A DNA stretch of 64,000 bases from positions 731,119-795,118 of the forward strand of contig CBDAOL010000012.1 in NCBI GenBank assembly GCA_965198045.1. Reading direction: 5' to 3'. Within the stretch, counting starts at the first letter, position 1. Every line of letters begins with the position of its first letter. Source of the DNA: CBDDEC01 sp965198045. Its GTDB lineage: Bacteria > Chloroflexota > Dehalococcoidia > UBA2979. Shown piece after piece: positions 1 through 10,465 of this stretch. The notes under the pieces were generated by a model. It saw only the letters and a list, made by a program, of their open reading frames with translations. It was not told the origin of the DNA and made no database searches. The translations under genes were made by a program, and so were the position numbers.

Positions 1-1596
1 CGAGAGCGTGTCGCCCTGCGCGACTGTCACCGAGCGCCCGTCCGGAGCCTCGACGCGGAAGGTGCGGCTGGCGTAGTCGATGCGAAGCGCACCGCACCCG
101 GTGACGCAGCACTTGCCCATGCCGCGAGCCACGACGGCTGCGTGCGAGGTCATGCCGCCACGCGCGGTGAGGATGGCCGCGGCGTCCTTCATGCCCTCGA
201 TGTTCTCCGGGCTCGTCTCGTCACGTACGAGCACGACCCGCTCGCCGCGTGCCGCCCAGTCGACCGCATCGGCCGGTGTGAACACGACGCGGCCGACGGC
301 TGCACCCGGCGAGGCGGGCAACCCTGTGGCGATCACGTGGCGCGGGGCACCCGCGGCGAAGATCGGGTGCAACAGTTCGGTGAGCTGCCCCGGATCCAGG
401 CGGCGCAGCGCCTCATACTCGGTCAGCGCTCCCTCGGCCACCATGTCGGCCGCGATCTTCAACATGGCGCGGCCGGACCGCTTGCCGCCGCGGGTCTGCA
501 AGATCCAGAGCCGCTCCTGCTGGATCGTGAACTCGATGTCCTGCATGTCGCGGAAGTGCTGTTCCAGCGTTTCGCACGCCTCGGCCAACTCTCCGAAGGC
601 CTGCGGCATCGTCTCCTCGAGGGAGGGCGGGTCGTCCGGCTGTCGCACCGCGATCGTGATCGGCTGCGGTGTGCGGATGCCGGCGACCACGTCCTCGCCC
701 TGTGCGTTGACGAGGAACTCGCCGAAGAGCGCGCGCTCACCTGTCGAGGGGTCGCGTGTGAAGAGCACGCCGGTCGCGCAGTCATCGCCGAGGTTGCCGA
801 ACACCATCGCCTGCACGCTGACCGCGGTGCCCCAGTCGTCCGAGTAGCCGTTGAGTTGGCGGTAGATCCGCGCACGCGGGTTGTCCCACGACGAGAAGAC
901 AGCGCCGATCGCACCCCAGAGCTGCTCCCACGGGTCGGTCGGGAAGTCCTGCCCCGTCCGCTCGAGGATCAACGCTTTGAACTCCGTGACCAGCGCGCGT
1001 AGATCGTCCGCTCCGAGTTCGGTGTCGATCTCGACACCGCGCGCCGCTTTCTTAGCGTCCAGCAGCTCCTCGAACGGATCGCCGTCGGTCTCGTCAACCT
1101 TGGCGACCCCCATCACGACCTCGCCGTACATCTGCACGAAGCGGCGGTAGGAGTCGTAGGCGAAGCGTGGGTTCCCGGTCGCGCGTGCGAGGCCCTCGGC
1201 GGTCTCGTCGTTGAGCCCGAGGTTGAGGATCGTGTCCATCATCCCGGGCATCGAGACGCGGGCGCCGGAGCGCACGGAGACGAGGAGCGGGTTCTCCGCG
1301 TCGCCGAAGGAAGCACCGGCGATTTCCTCGACGTGAGCGAGGCCCGCTCGTACGTCAGGCTCAAGACCATCGGGATAGGTGCGGTCGGCGTCGTAGTACG
1401 CGTTGCAGACGGAGGTGGTGATGGTGAAGCCGGGCGGCACCGGGATGCCCAGGCCGCTCATCTCAGCCAGGCCCGCACCCTTTCCGCCGAGGAGGTTGCG
1501 ATCGCTTCCAGAACCGTCGGCCTGCCCCCCGCCGAAGCGGTAGACGAGCTGCGAGGAGAGACCGGCGGCGTCGGTCTCCGGCAACACCGTCGTCAC
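1..1596 (-). CDS. ppdK: Pyruvate, phosphate dikinase (N-terminal 532 residues, runs off the window)
   Basis: PPDK interconverts pyruvate, ATP and Pi with PEP, AMP and PPi in the cytoplasm. The start is GTG at 1596, fixed by GAGGAAGGA nine bases upstream. The N-terminal ATP-grasp region begins with the typical LLGGKGAGLAEM, and SVRSGARVSMPGMMDTILN follows. The phospho-carrier swivelling domain carries GGMTSHAAVVARGMGK with the catalytic His near residue 485. The C-terminal PEP/pyruvate-binding barrel lies beyond base 1, so the end is unseen. The reading frame is intact to the edge. It is divergent from the dNTPase gene, with a minus-strand TATAAT at 1774-1779 in the gap. Identification is very secure. 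Confidence 0.97.
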   Translation of the reverse strand, partial: MTTVLPETDAAGLSSQLVYRFGGGQADGSGSDRNLLGGKGAGLAEMSGLGIPVPPGFTITTSVCNAYYDADRTYPDGLEPDVRAGLAHVEEIAGASFGDAENPLLVSVRSGARVSMPGMMDTILNLGLNDETAEGLARATGNPRFAYDSYRRFVQMYGEVVMGVAKVDETDGDPFEELLDAKKAARGVEIDTELGADDLRALVTEFKALILERTGQDFPTDPWEQLWGAIGAVFSSWDNPRARIYRQLNGYSDDWGTAVSVQAMVFGNLGDDCATGVLFTRDPSTGERALFGEFLVNAQGEDVVAGIRTPQPITIAVRQPDDPPSLEETMPQAFGELAEACETLEQHFRDMQDIEFTIQQERLWILQTRGGKRSGRAMLKIAADMVAEGALTEYEALRRLDPGQLTELLHPIFAAGAPRHVIATGLPASPGAAVGRVVFTPADAVDWAARGERVVLVRDETSPENIEGMKDAAAILTARGGMTSHAAVVARGMGKCCVTGCGALRIDYASRTFRVEAPDGRSVTVAQGDTLS

Positions 1597-1773
1597 CTGG
1601 CATCGTCCTTCCTCGACGGACAGCGGCTGGCGGCCAGCCGTCTGTCGAGCGTCGCGGTGGTTCCGCGCCGCCGGAGGGGGAGAGTCTTCGTTGGTAGCCC
1701 TCACCCGGTCGGAGCACTGCCCCGGCTGATGATGGCCGACGACCGCCATCTGGATGTTCCGGTCACGGGCATC

Positions 1774-1779
1774 ATTATA
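1774..1779 (-). promoter_or_regulatory. -10 element (TATAAT) for ppdK
   Basis: A perfect consensus TATAAT on the minus strand lies in the 250-base gap between the divergent ppdK and dgt genes, about 178 bases before the ppdK GTG. I do not see a convincing -35 hexamer at 16-18 bases. The rest of the gap shows nothing clear. Confidence 0.45.
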
Positions 1780-1846
1780 GGAGTCTGGACGCGTAGCGGT
1801 GTGTATGAAGCTTGTCCGGCATCCTCCGCTGCGCCAGACTGCCGGT

Positions 1847-2884
1847 ATGGCGTCCGAGGACCTCGCGTCGATCCGCCGCCGCCTCGAAGATGTTGAGTCG
1901 CGGCTATCTCCGCTCGCGGCGCGTGAGGGCGCATCTCGCGGTCGTGAGGTCGAGGAGACCCCGGAACCGCTGCGACTTGGCTACCAGATCGACCGCGACC
2001 GCATCATCCACACCCGCGCCTTCCGCCGGCTGAAGCACAAGACCCAGGTCTTCGTCGCGCCTGACTCCGACCATGTCGTCACGCGCATGACCCACACCAT
2101 CGAAGTGCAGCAGGTCGCGCGCACGATCGCCCGCGCGCTGGCTCTGAACGAGGATCTGACCGAGGCGATCGCCTTTGGGCACGACCTGGGTCACACGCCA
2201 TTCGGCCATGCCGGCGAGGAACAGCTGGCCGATCTGATGCCCGGCGGCTTCCGCCACAACGAGCAGTCGCTGCGCATCGTCGAGAGCCTGGAGCGCGACG
2301 GACGAGGGCTCAACCTGACGTGGGAAACCCGCGACGGCATCCTCAAACACTCCAAGGTGCGCGAGTCCGTTGCCGCAGAGGCGTGGGGCACGGCCGAGAC
2401 GCTCGAGGGACAGATCGTGAAGCTGGCGGACTCGATCGCGTACCTCAATCACGACATCCACGATGCCATCCGCTCCGGCCTGCTCGACGAGAGCGACCTT
2501 CCCGACCGCGCGCGCAGCCGTCTCGGCGCGACCCACTCCAAACGCATCAACACGCTGGTGACCGACTGCGTTCGCGCCTCCCTCGCGACGCTTGAGGGCG
2601 CGAACCCGTCGATCGTCCTCGGGCCTGACACACTCGAGGCAACGGACGATCTGCGGTCGTTCATGTTCGAGCGGGTCTATCTGCACGAGAAGACCCTTCG
2701 TGATGCGGAGATCGGGCGAGCGGTCGTCCGCGCACTCTACGAGTATTATGTCGACCACGCGGACGAGGTCCCCGGCTGGGCCCTCCCTGATGATCCGCCG
2801 TGGCGACGCGCTGCCGACTATGTCTCGGGTATGACCGACGGCTTCGCGATCGGCCGTGCACGCTCACTCGGGCTCATCGAGTAG
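1847..2884 (+). CDS. dgt: Deoxyguanosinetriphosphate triphosphohydrolase-like HD-domain dNTPase
   Basis: A 345-residue dNTP triphosphohydrolase of the HD superfamily, releasing deoxynucleoside and triphosphate and so controlling dNTP pools. The metal-binding pattern is visible: His83 in RMTHTIEVQQV, then His112-Asp113 in FGHDLGHTPFGHAGE. The family-typical IIHTRAFRRLKHKTQVF precedes it. I chose ATG 1847; the frame stays open upstream to 1799 but that stretch has no family-like sequence. No Shine-Dalgarno is evident; CAGACT sits six bases before the ATG, a weak match to the leaderless pattern seen elsewhere here. It lies upstream of dnaG-rpoD. Substrate range cannot be read from sequence. Confidence 0.92.
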   Translation: MASEDLASIRRRLEDVESRLSPLAAREGASRGREVEETPEPLRLGYQIDRDRIIHTRAFRRLKHKTQVFVAPDSDHVVTRMTHTIEVQQVARTIARALALNEDLTEAIAFGHDLGHTPFGHAGEEQLADLMPGGFRHNEQSLRIVESLERDGRGLNLTWETRDGILKHSKVRESVAAEAWGTAETLEGQIVKLADSIAYLNHDIHDAIRSGLLDESDLPDRARSRLGATHSKRINTLVTDCVRASLATLEGANPSIVLGPDTLEATDDLRSFMFERVYLHEKTLRDAEIGRAVVRALYEYYVDHADEVPGWALPDDPPWRRAADYVSGMTDGFAIGRARSLGLIE

Positions 2885-2910
2885 CCTCGCCTCGACGCCA
2901 CGAAGAGGCC

Positions 2911-3717
2911 GTGCGAGGGCGCCTGATACACTCGCCGCGGTGGGGCAGCGGAGGCCTGGAGACGAGACGCAGACGGCGTACGCCACTCCTCGCGGGCATC
3001 GCGATCGTGCTCATCGCGGCGGCGCTGATCGCGGCCCTGATCGCCCTCGATGACCCCGACGGCGCCACAGTGGCGGTGCCGACGCCGACAGCGACGGCGA
3101 GCGTCGAGGACATCCCGGCTGGCATCATCGCCGTCCGACCGGCCGTCACCTCGCACCTGCTCGCGCGGCCTTCGCGCGAGGCTGCGATCGTGGCGATCGT
3201 ACCGGAGCGTCGCGTCGCCGAGGTGACCGGTCGCAGCGAGGATGGCGAGTGGCTACGGCTGATCTACCCGCTCGGATCGAACCTCGAGGGCTGGATGCCG
3301 CTCGCGAACGTCGTCGAGGAGCAGGGTGAGCTGGCAGCCGCGCCGGTGATCGCCGCCGACACACCTGGCGAGGCTGGTGAGCCGCCGGTCGACCCCGCCG
3401 ATCTGCTGCCCGACCTGACCATCAGCGACGCGACGGTGTTGCCCAACGGGCGTCTCCTGGTGCGCATCGACAACATCGGTGCGAGCGCCATCGAAGGCTC
3501 GGTCGGCCTCGAAGTGACGGGCGCTGAGGGTGGCCTCCTCGGTGTCTTCACAGTCGAAAATCTGTCACTGGCCCCGGGCCGGTCAGCGACCGTCCCCACG
3601 ACCGTGGTCTTGACCTCGACCGGCGTCTACCAGATCGAGCTGGACCGCCTGAACCAGATCGAGGAGTCCGGCGAGTTCAACAACACGCTGCGCAAGCTGC
3701 TCGCCGCAGTACGCTGA
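2911..3717 (+). CDS. Membrane-anchored SH3b and CARDB domain protein (first of a tandem pair)
   Basis: A 268-residue protein. A basic RRRRR stretch and one hydrophobic helix (about residues 25-46) anchor it with the bulk outside. A bacterial SH3-like domain follows (about 75-135, ending EGWMPLANVV), then an Asp/Pro-rich linker and a CARDB-like immunoglobulin-fold domain beginning LPDLTISDATVLPNGRLLV, with the typical final FNNTLRKLL. The start is GTG 2911 behind GAAGAGG; the frame is open further upstream but would overlap dgt. Its stop overlaps the next ATG, so the pair is translationally coupled. A wall- or polymer-binding role is plausible from the domains; the true ligand is unknown. Confidence 0.75.
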   Translation: MRGRLIHSPRWGSGGLETRRRRRTPLLAGIAIVLIAAALIAALIALDDPDGATVAVPTPTATASVEDIPAGIIAVRPAVTSHLLARPSREAAIVAIVPERRVAEVTGRSEDGEWLRLIYPLGSNLEGWMPLANVVEEQGELAAAPVIAADTPGEAGEPPVDPADLLPDLTISDATVLPNGRLLVRIDNIGASAIEGSVGLEVTGAEGGLLGVFTVENLSLAPGRSATVPTTVVLTSTGVYQIELDRLNQIEESGEFNNTLRKLLAAVR

Positions 3718-4724
3718 TGCGATCGTGGCGCGCCATCATCGCTTCCGCGGCCGGGGCCGTGGCCATCGTGGCGACGATCGTCGCCATCGTGCTGCTGGCG
3801 AGCGACGACGGGGCGGAGACGCCGCCGCCGACGCCTGCGGCCACCTCGACTGAGGTACCGGCGCGGCTCGGCGTAGCGGTCGACCTGCGCTCGGCGCCGT
3901 CCAGCCGCGTCGCCATCGTCGCGAAGCTCGAGGCAGGGTCCGAGGTGACGGTCACGGGCCGCGACGACTCGGGCGACTGGCTGTTGATCGAGGTGACGGG
4001 CGAGCCGGGGTTGCGCGGTTGGGTCCCGCGGAACGCCGTGATCGGAGCGCCCGACATCGAAGGCCTCGCCGTCCTCGCCTCCACGCCCACGGCCACCGCC
4101 GTTCCGACGGCGACCCTGGTTCCTGAGCTGCCCGACCTCGTCGTCGCTGCCGCGGAGGCGCGCGAGAACCAGCTCGTCGTGACCCTGGCGAACGAGGGCA
4201 CCGCGGACGTCTCCGGCACGATCCTCATCTCGCTCAACGGAGCGGAACCGACGCCGGTCGACGTCAAGGCGGGCGAACCGCTGCTCGCGGGGGACGAGCT
4301 CGAACTGCGCTACGAGGAGGAATACGTGCAGCGTCGAGGGCGCGTCACCATCGAGGCCTCGATCGATCCGCCGGTCGAGGAGTTGGACAACGCCAACAAT
4401 CGGCTCGAGATCGTGATCGAGCCGGACCTCCCGAACGACCTCGGCATCACGAACGCCCTCCTGATCGAGGGACGCGGGCTCGTCGTCTCCGTGCGCAACA
4501 ACTCAACGATCCCGATCGTGGGGCTGATCGCGATCGACGTGCGCCAGCGGCCGGAGGTCACGTTGATCGGACGCCGCCGCCTCGAGGTGGAGCTGCTGCC
4601 CGAGGAGATCGTCGAGGTCGAATTCGAGGAGCTCGGGGAGCTCGACTTCACCCGAGCGACGATCCAACTGGCTTCGGACGCGCTCGACGACGCGCAGTTC
4701 GCGAACAACACGTTCCCGCGCTAA
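3717..4724 (+). CDS. Membrane-anchored SH3b protein with two CARDB domains (second of a tandem pair)
   Basis: A 335-residue paralogue of the gene before it, starting in the TGATG overlap. It has one N-terminal transmembrane helix (about 7-28) and a Pro/Thr linker, then an SH3b domain (about 50-105) containing DLRSAPSSRVAIVAKLEAGS and ending LRGWVPRNAVIG. A second Thr/Pro linker leads to two consecutive CARDB-like domains, starting LPDLVVAAAEARENQLVV and LPNDLGITNALLIEGRGLV, each closing on an Asn-rich NNR or NNT turn. No enzyme motif is seen. Architecture and coupling suggest both proteins act together at the cell surface; function is unassigned. Confidence 0.75.
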   Translation: MRSWRAIIASAAGAVAIVATIVAIVLLASDDGAETPPPTPAATSTEVPARLGVAVDLRSAPSSRVAIVAKLEAGSEVTVTGRDDSGDWLLIEVTGEPGLRGWVPRNAVIGAPDIEGLAVLASTPTATAVPTATLVPELPDLVVAAAEARENQLVVTLANEGTADVSGTILISLNGAEPTPVDVKAGEPLLAGDELELRYEEEYVQRRGRVTIEASIDPPVEELDNANNRLEIVIEPDLPNDLGITNALLIEGRGLVVSVRNNSTIPIVGLIAIDVRQRPEVTLIGRRRLEVELLPEEIVEVEFEELGELDFTRATIQLASDALDDAQFANNTFPR

Positions 4725-4756
4725 GCCCCGCGTAACCAGACGGCCTCGGCGGTGTC

Positions 4757-4762
4757 TATATA
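4757..4762 (+). promoter_or_regulatory. Probable -10 box immediately before dnaG (leaderless type)
   Basis: TATATAA ends a few bases before the dnaG start; TATATA leaves a seven-base spacer to ATG 4770. There is no Shine-Dalgarno in this gap. It is a looser match than the strict TANNNT cases because the sixth base is A. Confidence 0.4.
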
Positions 4763-4769
4763 AGTGAGC

Positions 4770-6766
4770 ATGACCGCCATTGATGATGTGAAAGCGCGAC
4801 TCGACATCGTCGAGACCGTGCAGAGCTATGTCCCGGAACTCAAGAAGAGCGGGCGCACCTTCAAGGCGCGCTGTCCGTTCCATACGGAGCGCACGCCTTC
4901 GTTTGTCGTCGACCCGGAGCGTTCGAGCTGGCATTGCTTCGGCGCATGCTCGACGGGTGGCGACGTGATCTCCTTCGTGCAGCGCGTCGAGGGGCTCGAG
5001 TTCCCGGAAGCGTTGCGGCGCTGCGCCGAGCGCGCCGGCGTCGAGTTGCGTCCGCCGAGCCAGCGTGAGCTCGAGGAGCGCGAGGAGCACGAGCGCTTGC
5101 TGCGCGCCAACGAGGCCGCTGCGGTGTTCTTCCAGTCCGCCCTGCGCGAACCCGGGGGCGCTGAGGCGGGTGCGTACGCCGAGTCGCGCGGTCTCGACGC
5201 CGAGGCGCAGGATCGTTGGCAGCTGGGCTACGCGCCGGACGAGTGGGAGGCCCTCTGTGATCACCTGCGCGCCCGTGGGTTCAGCGAGAACGACATCGTC
5301 GAGGCGGGGCTGGCGGTCCGCCGCGAGGGCCGCGACGGGATCTATGACCGCTTCCGCGGCCGGTTGATCTTCCCAACCCGCGACCAGCGCCGCCGCCTGA
5401 TCGGCTTCGGCGCCCGCGCGCTCAAGCCGGACGATGAGCCGAAGTACCTGAACACGCCACAGACGCCGCTCTTCGACAAGAGTGGGACGTTGTACGGCAT
5501 CGATCGCGCCTTCGACGCGATTCGGCGCGCCGATCTCGCGGTCATCGTCGAGGGCTACACGGACGTGATCGCTGCACACCAGGCCGGCCTCGACCACGTC
5601 GTCGCCTCGAACGGCACCGCCATCACCGACCGCCAGATGACGCTGATCAAGCGCTACACGCAGAACCTCGTGCTGGCGCTGGACGCCGACGCGGCGGGCT
5701 CCGAGGCCGCACTGCGCGGCGTCGAGGTGGCGGCGGGCGCTGCCGACACGGAATCCGTGGCGACCGTCGATTGGCGCGGGCTCGTCTCCTACCAGGACGT
5801 GCTGCAGGCCGACATCCGCATCGCCTCGCTGCCGCCGGGCGAGGACCCCGACTCCCTGGTGCGCCACGACCCCGACGCCTTCCGCGAGCTGATCGACGAG
5901 GCGAAGCCGGTCGCAGACCACCTCTTCGACGTCGTCACCGACGCCCTTCGCCCGGAAGACGCCCGCGGGCGCTCGAACGCGCTCCAGACGCTGGCGCCCA
6001 CCGTTGCGGCCATGCGCGATCCGGTCGTGCAAGCGCACTACGTGCAGAAGCTCGCCCGTCTCGCCCACGTCGAGGAGCGCACGGTGATGCAGCTCCTCGG
6101 ACGGCAGCCGCGGGATCGCCCAGCGGCGCGTCCACGACCGGTGCCAACGAAGGCGGATCTGCGTGCCGCCACCCGGGCGCCGCAGATGCCTGCGGACGGT
6201 GAGCAGCAGCTGTTGCAGCTCCTCGTCCAGCGGCGCGAAGCACGCGGCCCCGGCGTCGAACTCGACGCAAATCTGTTTGAGGATTCGACGAATCGCCACC
6301 TGTTTGAGGTTTGGCGATCAGACGTTGATCTCTCCGAACACCTTGTTGACCACGACATCTCGCTCGTGGAACGCCATGAACAGGTCGCAAGCGTTGCGCT
6401 TCCGGACTACGAGCCACGCCACGTGGGCGACATGGTGCAGACCATGGCACAGGCGCTGCGCCACCGTCGCGAGTCATCAAGGCTGCTCGAGGCATTCCGG
6501 GAGCATGTGAGCGACGAAGAGACCTCGGCGGCGGGGGCCGCAGAGGCGATCGTCGAAGCGGGGCGGAGTGAGCCCGGTCCGGCGGACGAAGAGACAGCAC
6601 TGAACGAGATCGACGCCCACACGGTCGAGCTCACGGCGCGACAGATCGCGTTGCGAGCCCAGGGCCGAGGGCGAGCCGGGTCGGACGATGACCCGGCCGA
6701 GGAGCAACAGGCGCCGGTGCGTCGACCCGCAGTCGCAGGCGGCGAGCCGAATGTGGAGGGTTCTGG

Positions 6767-6770
<4 letters not shown>
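4770..6770 (+). CDS. dnaG: DNA primase
   Basis: A 666-residue primase that makes RNA primers for replication. The N-terminal CHC2 zinc finger is Cys35, His38, Cys56, Cys60; the last pair is spaced C-x3-C (HCFGAC) rather than the more familiar C-x2-C. The TOPRIM core shows LAVIVEGYTDVIAAHQAG (Glu261) and the DxD-like LVLALDADAAGSEAAL. The C-terminal part contains a helicase-interaction-like region (QQLLQLLVQRREARG onward) and a low-complexity Arg/Glu tail. GTG 4764 is an alternative start two codons upstream. Its last four bases overlap the rpoD start, so primase and sigma factor form the classic macromolecular-synthesis pair. Confidence 0.96.
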
Positions 6771-8308
<1,538 letters not shown>

Positions 8309-8439
8309 GTCTCACCAGCACGGCGTCACAGCGGTCCGATCTCGCCTCGGCGGGCTCGGGCCGTGGACGCCGCGCGCCCGGGCGCGCAAGATAGCGGTCG
8401 CGCCAGCCGGCGCGGGCCGGGGCCAGCGAGGAGTGCGAG

Positions 8440-8673
8440 ATGCCGATCTACGAGTACCGCTGCAAGAAGTGTGAACAGCGCTTCGAGCTGGTGCGTCGCC
8501 TTGCTGACCGGGACAAGCGACCCAAGTGCGGCAACTGCGGCTCACGCGCCACCAGGCGCATCCTGTTGCAGCCGTTCGCGACTGTCTCGAACGCCTCCAC
8601 CGATATCGGCATGGGCGAAGGCGATCCCGAGGACTTCGACATGGGCGGCCTGCCGGACGACTTCGACTTCTAG
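8440..8673 (+). CDS. FmdB-family zinc ribbon protein
   Basis: A 77-residue protein opening MPIYEYRCKKCEQRFE, the signature of FmdB-type putative regulatory proteins, with a second pair KCGNCG; four Cys form one zinc ribbon. The acidic Asp/Gly-rich tail ending in Phe is also usual. The start is supported by GAGGAG. It lies 130 bases after rpoD; that gap shows no clear signal beyond GC-rich dyads. The family is widespread but its biochemical role is not established. Confidence 0.88.
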   Translation: MPIYEYRCKKCEQRFELVRRLADRDKRPKCGNCGSRATRRILLQPFATVSNASTDIGMGEGDPEDFDMGGLPDDFDF

Positions 8674-8701
8674 GCGTCACCTACCGAGATCGCAACGCGT
8701 G

Positions 8702-9424
8702 CTACCCGAGCACACCTCGCACGGGTGGCGGTCCGCCACGTTCGTCACGCCAGCGCACGTAGGCCCAGCCGACGCCGAGGATGGCGAGCCCCTGCACGAT
8801 CGTGGCGACACCGACGGCGAGCGTGACGTCGAACCAGAACCCCTGCGGGAACATCTGGATCAGGTGGTCGCGGGCCGGGCTCAGCTTCCACAGGTCGTTT
8901 GAGAACGAGAGCAGATGGAACTGGGTGAACAGGCGGTCGAAGCCCACGAGGACCCCGATCGCGGCGCCCGCCAGCAACGCGACCGTCGCGCCGCCGGCGA
9001 TCATCGCCTGCTGCGCCAGGCGCCGCAGCGGGCGCTCGCCGCTCCAGAGGAACACCGCCGCGACGTAGCCGACGATGTAGACAAACGCGATCTCATGCAG
9101 GCGGAACGTCGCGCGGATCAGGTCGCGGACGTCGCGCATGTGGAGCACTTCGCGCTGGTTGAACAGCGGAACGATCTCCCTCTCGTCGGCGACGCGGATG
9201 TCGAGTGCGTCGGCATCGTCGGAGCGGAAGTAGCTGATGATCTCGCTGGCCGCGCGGTCGAGTTCGGAGCGCTCGATCCCGGTCACGACGTCGGCGTCGT
9301 ACTGGCTGAACGAGTATTCGTAGACGCGCTGCTCCGTGGCCGCGACCCGCACGTTCGAGAGCACGAGGAAGATCGGGATGGCCGCGATGAAGATGAGGGC
9401 GGTGGCCGGTCGGAGGAGACTCAC
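8702..9424 (-). CDS. DUF1461 / TIGR01906-type integral membrane protein
   Basis: A 240-residue membrane protein with an N-terminal transmembrane segment, an external acidic region of about 80 residues with LFNQREVLHMRDVRDLI, then three further transmembrane segments. Late motifs FTQFHLLSFSNDLWKLSP and DHLIQMFPQGFW match the family pattern in which a His/Phe-rich loop precedes a DxLIxxFP motif. GTG 9424 has no Shine-Dalgarno; instead TATAAT ends exactly six bases before it. It shares this promoter zone with the divergent mazG remnant. Function of the family is unknown to me. Confidence 0.78.
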   Translation of the reverse strand: MSLLRPATALIFIAAIPIFLVLSNVRVAATEQRVYEYSFSQYDADVVTGIERSELDRAASEIISYFRSDDADALDIRVADEREIVPLFNQREVLHMRDVRDLIRATFRLHEIAFVYIVGYVAAVFLWSGERPLRRLAQQAMIAGGATVALLAGAAIGVLVGFDRLFTQFHLLSFSNDLWKLSPARDHLIQMFPQGFWFDVTLAVGVATIVQGLAILGVGWAYVRWRDERGGPPPVRGVLG

Positions 9425-9430
9425 CGGCTG

Positions 9431-9438
9431 ATTATACT
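9431..9438. promoter_or_regulatory. Bidirectional overlapping -10 elements of two leaderless genes
   Basis: ATTATACT reads as TATACT on the plus strand (9433-9438), six bases before GTG 9445. On the minus strand it reads as TATAAT (9436-9431), six bases before GTG 9424. Neither start has a Shine-Dalgarno sequence. The layout predicts two mutually exclusive, start-codon-initiated transcripts from one 8-bp core. Confidence 0.6.
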
Positions 9439-9444
9439 CGTCCG

Positions 9445-10360
9445 GTGACCGCCACCTCTGTGAGCCTCGACGCCTTGTTCGCGCTGCTGGAGCTGCCCCC
9501 GAGGGCGCTCCAGGCGTTCGACCCCGAGCGCCCGCAGTTCAGCGCCGCCCGTCCACTGTTGGTGTTGCCCGACGAGTTCGACTGGGCTCGCGAGGTGCTG
9601 GCGACCCGACTGCCCTCCGACCACGCCGCCCGCGCCGTGGTCGGCGAAGAGGTGGTCACGACCACCGTCGACGCCCTACCTGACGACGTCTCCGCCTGGC
9701 TGGTCGAACCGGCGCCGCCCGAATCCGATCTCGCCTCGATCGAGGGCCTGCGAGGCGTCATGGAGCGGCTCTTCGGGCCGGACGGCTGTCCCTGGGACCG
9801 GGAGCAGACGCACGAATCACTCAGCAAGTATTTCCTCGAGGAGGCCTACGAGGCCGTCGATGCGATCGACCGCGGGGACCTCGACGGGCTGCGCGAAGAG
9901 CTGGGCGATGTGCTGGCGCACATCTTCATGCAGACCGCCCTGGCGCAGCAGTCCGGCGCGTTCACCGCAGAGGATGTCGCGGACGCCGCCGCGCGCAAAA
10001 TGGTGCGGCGTCATCCATGCCAGCAACGGCGAGGTGACAGCCGACGATGTCTACAGCTCGGTCCCTCTCGCCACGCCCGCCCTCACGCGCGCACAGGACC
10101 TGCTCGGGCGCGCGCAACGCGCGGGCGATGCGGCCACGATCGAGCCCCGCGAGGCGCGTTCGGAGGTAGCGGCCGCGGTCGGCGCGCTCTCCTCGACGCC
10201 GCCCGCGGAAAAGCTGGGTGCGCTGCTGTGGAGCGTCATGGCACTAGCACGAGCGTCAGCTGTGGATGCGGAGGAGGCGTTGCGCCTGGCCTCGACGGCC
10301 TTTGTCGCCGAGCGGAGAGCGGCCCAGGCATCGCGCGACCCCTCGCCCGGGTCACAGTAG
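9445..10360 (+). pseudogene. mazG: MazG-type nucleotide pyrophosphohydrolase with remnant methylase domain, frameshifted
   Basis: The first 85 residues resemble only the C-terminal end of a tetrapyrrole-methylase domain, as in YabN/MazG fusions. A MazG domain follows: GCPWDREQTHESLSKYFLEE and the metal-binding EEAYEAVDAID and EELGDVLAHIF. At 10015 the frame changes in the middle of the expected RRHPH motif (net +1). The conserved downstream sequence continues in the next frame as NGEVTADDVYS, then jumps to VPLATPALTRAQ, apparently lacking about 20 residues usually between them. A second MazG-like half ends at 10360. House-cleaning NTP hydrolysis is the family role; this copy looks damaged or mis-sequenced. 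Confidence 0.75.
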
Positions 10361-10465
10361 AAAATCAAGCGCCATGCTAGAATCGCGCACACGGCGCGAT
10401 CCTTCGTGGAAGCGCCACCGGACGCGGATCTTCGCCCGTTCGCGCGGGCTCGAATTGGAGCAGTA

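Noticed and set aside
4503..6299. Long open frame antisense to dnaG (about 600 codons)
   Set aside because: Arg/Leu/Val-rich translation with no motif; a usual high-GC shadow of a well-identified gene.
9445..10380. Programmed frameshift in mazG
   Set aside because: No slippery heptamer or downstream pseudoknot at 10015, and a further internal segment appears missing, so damage or error is likelier.
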